Assembly (NCBI GenBank): GCA_964200075.2
Contig: CAXNAA020000408.1
Coordinates: 1-21,543, forward strand
Direction: 5' to 3'
Length of the DNA stretch: 21,543 nucleotides
Origin: Sphacelaria rigidula
Lineage: Eukaryota; Phaeophyceae; Sphacelariales
Part shown: one piece after another, positions 11,630-19,713 of the stretch
How positions within the stretch are numbered: the first letter of the stretch is position 1
How the letters are laid out: each line of letters opens with the position of its first letter
The notes under the pieces: generated by a model
The model's input: only the letters and a program-made list of their open reading frames with translations
Database searches by the model: none
What the model was told of the DNA's origin: nothing
Position numbers and translations under genes: made by a program

Positions 11630-11764
11630 GAACGTTCTCAAGAACACTAGTTGGTTCAAGTAGGCCACGTAGAACGGTACTTTGGTTCCTGGAACAGTAC
11701 TTTCCAGAACAAGCTTCTAGACTAGACTAGTCTAGAACATGCGTGTGTGTCTGATATTCTAGAA
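11630..11764 (+). promoter_or_regulatory. Cluster of heat-shock-element-like dyads in the U3
   Basis: Three exact GAA/TTC dyads with 2-nt spacing occur: GAACGTTC (11630-11637), TTCCAGAA (11702-11709) and TTCTAGAA (11757-11764). Imperfect ones include TTCCTGGAA (11686-11694) and TCTAGAA (11731-11737). An additional GAA lies at 11642-11644. The three exact dyads are unchanged in the 3' LTR. HSF binds alternating nGAAn units, usually three or more contiguous. Here the units are dispersed, so the regulatory reading is inference. Confidence 0.35.
11715..11737. repeat. CTAG-rich palindrome in the LTR
   Basis: CTAGACTAGTCTAG (11722-11735) is a perfect 14-bp palindrome. In addition TTCTAGA (11715-11721) pairs with TCTAGAA (11731-11737). 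Both arms are preserved in the 3' LTR. It could be a protein-binding site or simply a recombinogenic sequence. Confidence 0.7.
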
Positions 11765-12010
11765 AGAGAAGAGGTGCAGCCAAGCTCGCCCCCCTGCTCT
11801 CTCGCTCCGCTTTCTCTCCTGTCTTCTTCCCTAGACTGCCAAAGTCTGTCGTTCTCTAGAAGTCTTTGTTGGCCGCAAGCGCCCATTCAACATCAACAAG
11901 TCTACAGCAGTAGCATCACCTGCTACCTGCAAGCTAGCTGTACAGACTAACGTCTGTCGGTGTGAGCCTTTGCCACCACCTGCTGGGAACCACACGTAAA
12001 TCCCACAATA

Positions 12011-12024
12011 GGTTCTGAAGCCTC
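12011..12024 (+). promoter_or_regulatory. Presumed primer-binding site position
   Basis: The sequence directly after the 5' LTR begins GGTTCTGAAGCC. This is where the minus-strand primer tRNA should anneal. It lacks the TGG that pairs with a tRNA CCA end: the preceding base is A. I could not match it to a specific tRNA. Some copia elements prime from an internal tRNA fragment, which would not need TGG. The assignment rests on position only. Confidence 0.35.
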
Positions 12025-12840
12025 AATTCAGCACGGCACCAGTGCGAGGTATTTCGGGGGGACATCTTCCTCTAAGCATCAAGCACAAGCTAGCGTCCAC
12101 GCGTCTACACCTTCTGCTGTATGAGACTGTACGAGAGCCTTTTGAAGGTCCATCTGCGGAGTCAATCTGCTTGCGACTGAGGGCACCGGACTGATCACCC
12201 GCAGGACTCAGCATACGCACACAGTCGGTACGACTTGTTGGTGCATCGCATTCGGGGGCACAAATTATCAAGACGTCGATTCATTGGCGGCGTATAGAAC
12301 TGTGCAGCTACACTTTTATCGTGTTGAGCTACTCAAAAGCTCAGGACGGGTGAAATTGTAGTTTTTGCGGTGATTGCGTTTCGACAACTTGCCCACAAAG
12401 GAAGCCTGCCCGCATCATCTTGCAGCACGCCTGTCAAGCACTTCTGAGTAGTGCCTGGAGGACAGGCGTGGCCGGACAGCATAAATTGTTTTGCTGTGAC
12501 CGAAATAAAGCCTACACGCAGCGACGAGTAGCAAGTCGGAGCAGTGCATATCACTGTACCTGCAAGACCGGGTTGCAGACTAGCTACCTGCAGCCGGGAG
12601 AGCCTGGACGCAGCGACGTGTAGCAAGTCTGTCCAGCGCTGATTAGTAGAGCCTGGGGGGCAGACTGCCAGACAGCGAGAGACTGCTGGGCCAAAACGGA
12701 AGCCTGCAGGAGTAACCTACTTCTACTGCTGTAGCAACGAAATCTGGACCGCACCACATTTGCGGGTCAAACATTTAGTTTGGGCCGTTGCAATGTGCTT
12801 AGGATTAGCCCGCGCGCCTGACGCGTAGCAGTCAAGCATC
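12011..12840 (+). other. 830-nt untranslated leader of the retrotransposon
   Basis: There is no gag-like frame before the ATG at 12841. The leader has internal duplications. A 29-nt unit at 12509-12537 recurs at 12601-12629 with 3 mismatches, with the core CGCAGCGACG and then GTAGCAAGTC. A second motif of the type GTAGTGCCTGG...GGACAGC (about 12448-12480) recurs in diverged form at about 12645-12675. Leaders of this class normally hold packaging and dimerisation signals; which part does so here is not visible. Confidence 0.65.
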
Positions 12841-14742
12841 ATGAACAAGTCGACCAACATGAATAACACACTCAAGACTATCCCCAACTTCGGGGGTAAG
12901 GGTTTTCGTGAGTGGAGGTCGAAAGTGAGGATGGCCATCAGCTACGACAACAAGGGTATCTTCGACGTACCTAACGAGGAGGAGTGCCCCCAGGGCACGT
13001 CGAACCCTGACGCGATCGAGAAGTGGAACTCGGACAACTGGGACTTCTTCTTCATCCTCTTCTTTGCCACGACGGGATCAGCGCACAACGTACGCCAGTC
13101 CGAAGGCAAGAAACAAGGTGAAGGGCTTGGAAATGGAGTAGCTGCATGGGAGGCACTTGCGGAGAAGTATGACAGCTTCACCAAAGAAACACGTCGTGCC
13201 TGTTACGAGGAGCTAACAACGAACAAGATTGTTCAAGGCGAAGACCCGGATGACTTCTTCACCAAGATGGAAGACCTGCGGGGGCGCCTTAAAGATATGG
13301 GAGACGTTGTCTCGGACGAGAGGTTCGAGGACATCATTCTACAGGCGATCTCCAACGACTACGACTACGTACGCCAAACCAGCTTCCGCGTTCGCGACTT
13401 TGGGCTGAAGGAAATCAAGACCACGATGAGGAACATGTACATCGACAGCCTGTCACGAACCTCGACAAAGTCCATCGCCGGAAGGGGAGTGGCCATGCAG
13501 GCATCAAACAGAGGCAGCAGCAGCAAGTGCTTCAACTGCGAGCAACACGGCCATCGCCGCCGCGACTGCCCTGAACGTCCTCGGCACAATCAACATCAGC
13601 ATAAGGGGCCTAAGAAGAAACACTGGAAGAAAGCAAGTGGACAGCCTGGCCCGAAGTGGTGCTCTCTTCACAAGACAACACCTCACAGCAATGAAGAATG
13701 CTACAAGCAGCAGAAGGACGCCCACAACAAGCCACAAGGAAGAATCAACTTTGCCGATGCGGGGAGTGCGCACATTCCACAGGCCGACGATTCCGATGAG
13801 GAAACAATCGGCTTCTCCTTTGCATCAGTCGCGGCCTCGTCGTTGATCCCGACCGCTAGTAGTTCCACGAAGGCTGAAAAGAAAATCAAGTCCGTTATAG
13901 CCCTCGGACCTGCGTTGAAGGACTTGCTCAAGAAACAATCGGACGACTCAGGCCTATTCGCAGCGTTCGGCGAGACTTACGTGGCTAGATCAGCAACTGC
14001 ATTCCCTCACCAACACACTGGGAAGACCAACGGCAGTTCCATCATAATTCTGGTAAACAGCGGGTCGTCGGGGCACTACTTGGACATCGACCTTCATCCT
14101 GTACTGAAGGAGCGCATGTGGGACTACGAAGTTTTGGAGCAGCCCCATCAGATAATCACCGCAGGAGAACACCTCATCGAAGGCAAAGCGAAGGGCACCA
14201 TAACAGGCACCTTCAGCGACCAACACGGGGAAAAGCAACCGGTATCGTTCTCAGCGTTAGCGGTACCTGGACTCGGGAGGCACCTCTTCTCTCCTGTTGT
14301 CGCATTGGGAATGGGAGTGGCGACCATCTTTGATTCGACACAGCCGCGCTTGGAGATGGGCGACGTGATCGTAACCTTGAAGCGGCTTGGAAACGACACC
14401 ACTCTCTGCTCCGTGTCTCTCGAATTGGACAGCCCGCCGAACACGGCCATGCGGGCCGAGTCAGCGGACTTGTGGCAACGCAGGTTGGGACACATCAAGA
14501 GCAGGAGCTTGGATGTGCTAAGGAAGATCGACGACAACGGAGTCGACTACACCGGAACTATAGAGGCATACGACGTTTGCGCCATTGTGAAAAGCTCACA
14601 TCGCCCTCATCCGAAGAATGCGACGTACGACGTTTCACGACCTTTTCAGCTGGTTTCAACCGACCTGATGGGGCCCATGTCGCCGCCCGCATTGGGAGGG
14701 TTCCAATACGTCAGCAAGTTCGTTGATGGCAAGACCAAGTGA
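12841..14742 (+). pseudogene. copia Gag, protease and N-terminal integrase, ended by TGA
   Basis: The frame opens with ATG at 12841 and is 633 codons long. Residues about 10-220 are a copia-type Gag (UBN2/retrotransposon gag family), which forms the virus-like particle. A CCHC zinc knuckle, C-x2-C-x4-H-x4-C, spans residues 230-243 (13528-13569) and would bind RNA. A basic linker follows. The aspartic protease starts near residue 401, but its active-site motif reads Asn-Ser-Gly at residues 406-408 instead of Asp-Ser/Thr-Gly. The gag-pre-integrase/HHCC region follows. LWQRRLGH (His 551) has Gln where the first His is usual, and Y577-x2-C580 has Tyr where the first Cys is usual. The first integrase catalytic Asp is D608 in the motif TDLMGP. 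The TGA at 14740-14742 sits inside the integrase core at a place where the family has Trp, a one-base G-to-A change from TGG. Confidence 0.93.
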
Positions 14743-14936
14743 AAGGAAATCTTCCTCATCAAGACCAAGCGCGACGCCAACAAAACACTTCAGCTATTCA
14801 ATCAGTCTCTGGTTGTCCCCACTGGATTTAGGCTGGACCGCCTCACGGGACACAAAGGAACGGAATACACCTGCCGTGAATTCCGGGAGTACTGCCTTCA
14901 AATCGGAGTACAGCTGGAGTTCGCTTTAACAAACCC
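14743..14936 (+). pseudogene. Integrase core segment after the TGA, same frame
   Basis: Translation in the same frame as the gag block continues integrase homology (KEIFLIKTK...GTEYTCREFREYC) until about 14934-14937, where homology jumps to another frame. The second catalytic Asp of the D,D-35-E triad, expected in a T-D-K/N-G-x-E-Y context, is His here (CAC at 14851-14853). This segment has no start codon of its own and is visible only as a remnant between two disabling lesions. Confidence 0.85.
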
Positions 14937-16828
14937 CAACAAATCGGAGCAAACGAGCGTGCGGGGCGAACCCTTGCAGCTATGGTACGCTGCCTACTCA
15001 CGGATTCGGGATTACCGAACTTCCTTTGGGGAGAACTGATGCAGACGGCGGTGTACCTAAGCAACAAAGTCCCACACGCAGCACTGGGAAACATCACTCC
15101 GTACAAGGCTTTATACGGCAAGGACGCCAACCTCGGACACCTTCGGGCAACTGGGGCCAGAGCATTCGTGCACGTCGAAACGCACACACGCAAACTCGAC
15201 CCCAAGGCCTGGGAAGGACGTCTTCGTGGATACAGCATGGACAGCAAATCGTTCCGCATCTACAATCCAGAGAAAAGAAACGTCAGGGAAAGCAGGAACG
15301 TCATCTTCATCGAGACGCCGTCTACCATAGACACTTTCTACGATACCCCCCCCCCCCCAAAAGTGCATCGTTTTGGGAGGCAAAATCTTCACGTAAATCG
15401 AAATGGGAAAAGCCGAGCACAACGAGAAGCCATACCAGACCAGACGCCGAGCAGCGGGGCCGAGGACGACGACTCCGGGAAAGAACCAGGCAGTGGATCC
15501 GAAGAAGATGAGTTTCGATACGATACCAACGACGACCTGAAGCGTGATGTGATGGACTACACGTCATATCTCGACCTAGAGTCGCCTACGAGTCACCTTT
15601 CGGCCATATCTTCATCATCGGACACTAACGACATGCAACAGCTGGTCAGCAACATACAAGAGGTCGCCAGTCAGGACCTTCTTACCAGCAACAACGAGAC
15701 CACGTCACCGAGTGGACCAGAACATGACGATTCGTCATCTGAGGGGGAACAACCTGCACCTGCTCCAAGCGTCACTGGACGTACCCTGCGCTCGAGCACA
15801 CGAGTACCTATTCGTGCGTGGACGAGATCTACAACCAAGGTCGACAAACCACCCCTCACCAATCAACGTGCTCATGACACCGCCGTAAGGCTCAAGACTA
15901 TCAGCGAGCTGAGGCGCCTGGCCCTCTACACCAACACCCCATTGGCCGACATCGGACATCGCGAGGAGAGAATCAACTTCCTGGAATACGCCTTCGTCGC
16001 CAACAACACCCAAATCCACAGTCGTTCGGAGGGGGAGAAGGTCAAGACCATACCAAACACCTTCAAGGGGGCCATGGAGTTGCCGGAAGCGAAGCTGTGG
16101 AAGGCTGCGACTGACAAGGGAATGAAAAGCTTGCAAGACCTCAACGTGTACAAACTCGTGCCACGAACCAACGTTCCCTCGAGACAGAAAGTTATCGGCT
16201 CGAAGTGGGTCTTGAAGGTCAAGCCTGACAACACGCACAAGGCGCGCTTGGTTGCTAAAGGATGGAACCAGGTGCCAGGACGGGACTGCGGAGGGACGTT
16301 TGCTCCTGTCTGCCGACTTCAGATCATCCGCATGGTACTCGCCATCGCAGCAGAGAAGGATTTGGAGGTCATCCAGCTGGATGTCAAAACCGCCTTCCTC
16401 TACGCGGATATGGAGGAAGATGTGTTCGTCGAAATGGCTCCAGGCTACGAAAGAAAGAACAAGGAGGGACTCCAGCTCGTGATGAAGCTGGAAAAGAGCC
16501 TCTATGGGCTGGCTCGAAGCCCCCAGAACTGGTGGAAGACCATCGACCCGAGCCAAGTGGAAACTGGATTTGTCCCGCTCAAGTCCGACACCTGCGTCTA
16601 CATCTACGACCACAAGAACACGGTTGTTATTCTCACTCTTTACGTGGACGATCTTATCATCATCGGAAGCGACATTCGAGTGATCCAGACAACCAAGAAG
16701 AAGCTGATGGACAAGTTCAGGATGACGGACATGGGAGATGTATCGCTCCTCCCGGGGATGCAAGTATCACGCGACCGAGAACAAGGAACGCTGACCATCA
16801 GCCAGGAAAACTACACCAACTCTCTCTC
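14937..16828 (+). pseudogene. Integrase C-terminal half and reverse transcriptase
   Basis: After the frameshift, integrase resumes with Q-Q-I-G-A-N-E-R, whose Glu (14955-14957) is the third triad residue. The first ATG in this frame (14982) is internal to the domain and not a true start. Integrase homology continues to about 15330. A 13-C run (15346-15358) encodes four prolines without breaking the frame. A Ser/Asp/Glu-rich linker of about 250 codons follows. The reverse transcriptase begins near 16090. It keeps the first catalytic Asp (QLDVKTAFLYAD, codon 16380-16382), the SLYGL motif and the YVDD box (16641-16652). The open frame runs on to a stop at 16893-16895, but homology leaves it at the CT run 16820-16828. 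Confidence 0.93.
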
Positions 16829-17602
16829 GACAGATTTGGCATGGGAAGCTGCAAGCCTCTCAGCATCCCCGGATTCGGTCCAGAGCTGTCGGTGAAACAG
16901 CCAGAGGAGACGCTACTCAACGCCGAGGATAAGCAGCGGTACCAGGTCATCATTGGTTCCGTCATGTAGTTGGCTCAAATCACCCGGTACGACATCATGT
17001 ACTGCGCCAGTCAACTTGCACGGGCGATATCGAACCCTTCGAAGATCCACATGGCAGCAGCAAAGCATCTTCTTCGCTACCTCTTCGGGTCTAGGGACTT
17101 CAGCATCATGTACAAGAAAGGAGGATTGGACCTCACGGCATTCTCAGACTCCAACTGGGGCAACAACCCGGACAACGAAAAGTCCATGTCATCGTACATC
17201 ATGATGATGTCCAAGGCGCCGGTGAGCTCCAAGTCCGAACTTCAAAGCCTGACTGCCATGTCTACTATGGAGGCCGATCTGGTGGCTGCAGCACTCGCGA
17301 TGAAGGAGGTGACCTTCTGCACCAACATGATGACGGAACTGGGATTCGGGTATGAGTTGAGGAGCGCGCCACTGTGCATCGACAACACCGCTACACTCAA
17401 CGTGATCGGCAATCAGACCTTCAGCGGGCGCACAAAGCATGTGGCACTACGCTTCTTCTACATCCGCGAGATCGTGAAGGAGGGGAAGATATCCATCCAC
17501 TACGGTCCGACCGAGGACAGCCTCGCCGACATCGGGACAAAGCACCTCAACAAGCAACGTCACACGTATCTCATCGACAAGATCAAGAACTTCGGGACAT
17601 GA
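16829..17602 (+). pseudogene. C-terminal RT and RNase H, with one internal TAG
   Basis: From 16829 homology is in a third frame, starting D-R-F-G-M-G-S-C-K-P-L-S, the usual RT-to-RNase H connection of copia elements. A TAG at 16967-16969 replaces the Tyr expected in S-V-M-Y-L-A. After it the frame is open to TGA at 17600-17602. The RNase H would degrade the RNA strand of the RNA-DNA hybrid. Its acidic residues are all present: Asp in SDSNW (17147), Glu in MEAD (17270), Asp in CIDNTA (17381) and Asp in LADIGTKH (17528). Confidence 0.93.
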
Positions 17603-17960
17603 CAAGCGTAAAGATCTTCAACAAGGATGTTCGACGGAGAACTTCAATCTACAAAATTCAGGGATCACCCTGCTTTGACCTCGCGATTAGGGACTAATAG
17701 TCATCAATAGTCCGGTATTCGCTACTACGTAGTTTTGGCAATATTTTTGCGTAGGATTATATACTTCGGTTTTTGGTACATCAGCGTATCTCTGTCTCTT
17801 GAATAAATCTTGTAGAAGATTGCATGCCATGATTTGCATTTCAAAGGTTTCCATTCCTTGCATTAAGGGGAAGTAGTCGACACAACGTATGGTCTAGGCT
17901 GCAGTATGTCTTTGGATGAATGTCAAGGATTTATTGTTGGAGCAGTATCACGAAACTTCC
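17603..17960 (+). other. 3' untranslated part of the retrotransposon
   Basis: About 360 nt lie between the RNase H stop and the polypurine tract, A/T-richer than the coding region and without a meaningful frame. Copia elements usually have a short 3' UTR here. There is no sign of an envelope or other extra gene. Confidence 0.8.
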
Positions 17961-17972
17961 ATTGAGGGGGAG
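17961..17972 (+). promoter_or_regulatory. Polypurine tract
   Basis: ATTGAGGGGGAG lies immediately 5' of the TGTTATGG start of the 3' LTR. The GAGGGGGAG core is the RNase H-resistant plus-strand primer typical of copia elements. Confidence 0.9.
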
Positions 17973-18435
17973 TGTTATGGATTAGCAAAGCTATATGAGT
18001 CAATGTTCAGTAGTATTATAGCAGTCGAGATCTGAATGGACACACCGTATCTTAGGAACGTTCTCAAGAACACTAGTTGGTTCAAGTAGGCCACGTAGAA
18101 CGGTACTTTGGTTCCTGGAACAGCAGTTTCCAGAACAAGCTTCTAGACTAGACTAGTCTAGAACATGCGTGTGTGTCTGATATTCTAGAAAGAGAAGAGG
18201 TGCAGCCAAGCTCGCCCCCCTGCTCTCTCACTCTGCTTTCTCTCCTGTCTTCCTCCCTAGACTGCCAAAGTCTGTCATTCTCTAAAGTCTTTGTTGGCCG
18301 CAAGCGCCCATTCAACACCAACAAGTCTACAGCAGTAGCATCACCTGCTACCTGCAAGCTAGCTGTACAGACTAACGTCTGTCGGTGTGAGCCTTTGCCA
18401 CCACCTGCTGGGAACCACACGTAAATCCCAAAATA
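17973..18435 (+). repeat. 3' long terminal repeat
   Basis: It is colinear with 11547-12010. Visible differences are CTACATAAG/CTATATGAG, CAGTACTTT/CAGCAGTTT, two in the CTCTCGCTCC region, one in GTCTTCTTCC, one substitution plus one missing base near TTCTCTAGAAG, CATCAA/CACCAA, and CCCACA/CCCAAA at the end. Most are transitions. Confidence 0.95.
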
Positions 18436-18573
18436 CCCCCCCCCCCCCCCCCCCCCCCCACACTNNNNNNNNNAGCTACGCTGTCACCCCAACGCCGGTG
18501 GGGGGGGGCCCTTTCCCCCCCCCCCCCGGAACCACCCAAAAAACCCCAAAAACCCCCCCCCCCCCCCCCCCCC
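18436..18573. repeat. Poly-C runs around a 9-N gap
   Basis: C24 (18436-18459) is followed by ACACT, nine N (18465-18473), a stretch with G and C homopolymers (18499-18527), an A/C-rich piece, and a 21-C run (18553-18573). The lengths and order are likely unreliable. The region abuts the 3' LTR exactly, so it hides the right target-site duplication. Confidence 0.9.
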
Positions 18574-18960
18574 ACGCTATCGACGGATCGCTCAAACATG
18601 GAAATATGTAGAACATTTGACGACCCAAATGACAAGAGCTGATATTCTTGGAACGTCCAGTCAACGGCTAATAACTGAAGTCTAGACGCCCCTCGTAAAC
18701 ATTCGCCTCATAATTTGGGTATGTGGGGTGTGCAAAGCATTCTTTGTTTTTTGCACGAAATAGGATTTCCGACCGCGGGTACAGAAACATGCGTTTCGCG
18801 CTAATATGGTACACAAGGGAAGCAACAGGCGGTTTAAACGCACGATATGGGCGGTAGTACCCTGTACTTATTGCTGCGCAAAGGCATCGTCGCAAAAGCT
18901 CCGCCGATCAAACATCCGTACACAGTCTGACCAGTATATTCGTGTGCACTGCACAGTGAT
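18574..18960. other. No recognisable gene
   Basis: I see no coding frame, RNA gene or repeat that I can support between the C-run block and the SINE candidate. Confidence 0.5.
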
Positions 18961-19303
18961 TCCGCCGCGCCCCGGTGGTGTAATGATCGGACTGTCGCCA
19001 TTAGGGTGAAGAGAACGAGGGTTCGATTCCCGACGCGTTGGTGTTTCCCTCCGTGACGTCTGATGTCCACGGTGGAAAGCGTCAGAACGTGAGTGAACGA
19101 AGTAGTCGACTGAGTTTGTTTGACGTGAGTTGACGCGGTGCGGTAGTGCTGATAGTCATGACCCAATCCGCGAGACCAAAATGCAAGGCCTGTACTGGGG
19201 ACAGATGGGTTGATTCCGTGAAACCACGGATTCATCGGGGGGAAAAGGGGAGGGATCCAAAGTGCCACAAATAAAATAATAATTACAATGAATAATAAAA
19301 AAT
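18961..19303 (+). mobile_element. tRNA-related SINE candidate
   Basis: An A-box-like TGGTGTAATGATCGG (18976-18990) and an exact B-box GGTTCGATTCC (19020-19030) are 44 nt apart, as in RNA polymerase III type 2 promoters. The head does not close as a functional tRNA: its acceptor arms do not pair and only three T-stem pairs form. A body of about 230 nt unrelated to tRNA follows, then an A/T-rich tail (about 19267-19303). The hexamer AGTGAT stands directly before (18955-18960) and directly after (19304-19309), as expected for a target-site duplication. Such elements are copied by the reverse transcriptase of a LINE partner, none of which is visible here. Confidence 0.6.
19020..19030 (+). promoter_or_regulatory. 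Pol III B-box
   Basis: GGTTCGATTCC matches the consensus GGTTCGANTCC exactly and lies 44 nt after the A-box start. Confidence 0.65.
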
Positions 19304-19433
19304 AGTGATGGGCTTACACTGAGCAATGTCAGTCGATGTGAAATGAATGTGTTATCGTATGAAGAAGGAACGCGAGCGTTCGTCAGCTTTTTGACCCTTC
19401 CCACACTCAACAAAATACAGCTATTGACAACAT

Positions 19434-19713
19434 GGCAGCAACCCAGCAAATCCAGCAGCAGCAGGAATGCCACACGGTGTCCTTGTGTGTATGTGTGTGT
19501 GTGAGTGTGTGTGTGTGCTTGCTCGCTCTCTCTGTGCGTACCTCGTGCCGAAAAGCGGCGCATTTCGTCCGGAACTCTCACGAACAGAGATGACGGACAG
19601 CTACGTGTGTGGTTCCAGATATTACATTATTCATCTGCGGTTACGATAATTGTAATCATCACCTGTCCCATCACAATTTTTTTTTCAAAAACTTTCTTCA
19701 GCCGACCAAGTGG
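19434..19713 (-). repeat. Dispersed repeat, copy B (inverted)
   Basis: Read on the minus strand this matches 5211-5484. The anchors lie at 19706-19713, 19657-19669, 19591-19602 and 19444-19462, in the same order and at almost the same spacing. A TG-rich microsatellite (about 19486-19517) occupies the position of the AC-rich part of copy A. Frames differ between the copies by indels and stops, arguing against a conserved protein across the whole length. Confidence 0.75.
19486..19517. repeat. TG microsatellite
   Basis: Interrupted TG repeats, with TATG and GAG interruptions, lie inside copy B of the dispersed repeat. Confidence 0.85.

Larger units (their letters stand above)
11547..12010 (+). 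repeat. 5' long terminal repeat
   Basis: It starts TGTTATGGATT and ends AATCCCACAATA, an imperfect terminal inverted repeat. The copy at 17973-18435 is colinear, with about 10 substitutions and one single-base indel by eye. The first 220 bp are rich in GAAC/GTTC dyads. A pyrimidine-rich stretch (about 11788-11831) follows and may mark the transcription start zone. I see no convincing TATA box at the expected distance. The last bases of the LTR (CAATA) are placed by alignment to the 3' copy and to the C-run flanks. Confidence 0.95.
11547..18435 (+). mobile_element. Degenerate full-length Ty1/copia LTR retrotransposon
   Basis: Two direct LTRs (464 and 463 bp) flank an internal region encoding gag, protease, integrase, reverse transcriptase and RNase H. 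Integrase precedes RT, which is the defining order of Ty1/copia (Pseudoviridae) elements. A polypurine tract abuts the 3' LTR. The left flank ends in CCCCC and the right flank begins with a poly-C run. A CCCCC target-site duplication is therefore compatible with the sequence but cannot be verified, because that run adjoins an assembly gap. The LTR ends are TG...TA in both copies instead of TG...CA. The coding region has four frame breaks and several altered catalytic residues, so the element cannot be autonomous. Confidence 0.97.

Noticed and set aside
11747-11950. Small frames in the LTRs (also 18173-18424)
   Set aside because: They are Ser/Leu-rich readings of the pyrimidine-rich LTR with no sign of selection; the LTR indel changes the frame between copies.
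14740-14937. Programmed stop readthrough or ribosomal frameshifting in pol
   Set aside because: The lesions fall inside the integrase core, where copia elements have continuous coding, and they coincide with other inactivating changes.
15735-16763. A 342-codon open frame on the minus strand
   Set aside because: It lies wholly antisense to the integrase-RT region, shows no recognisable motif, and is explained by the codon composition of the + strand polyprotein.
18961-19040. A functional tRNA gene at the head of the SINE
   Set aside because: Despite an exact B-box, the acceptor arms do not pair and the T-stem is incomplete.
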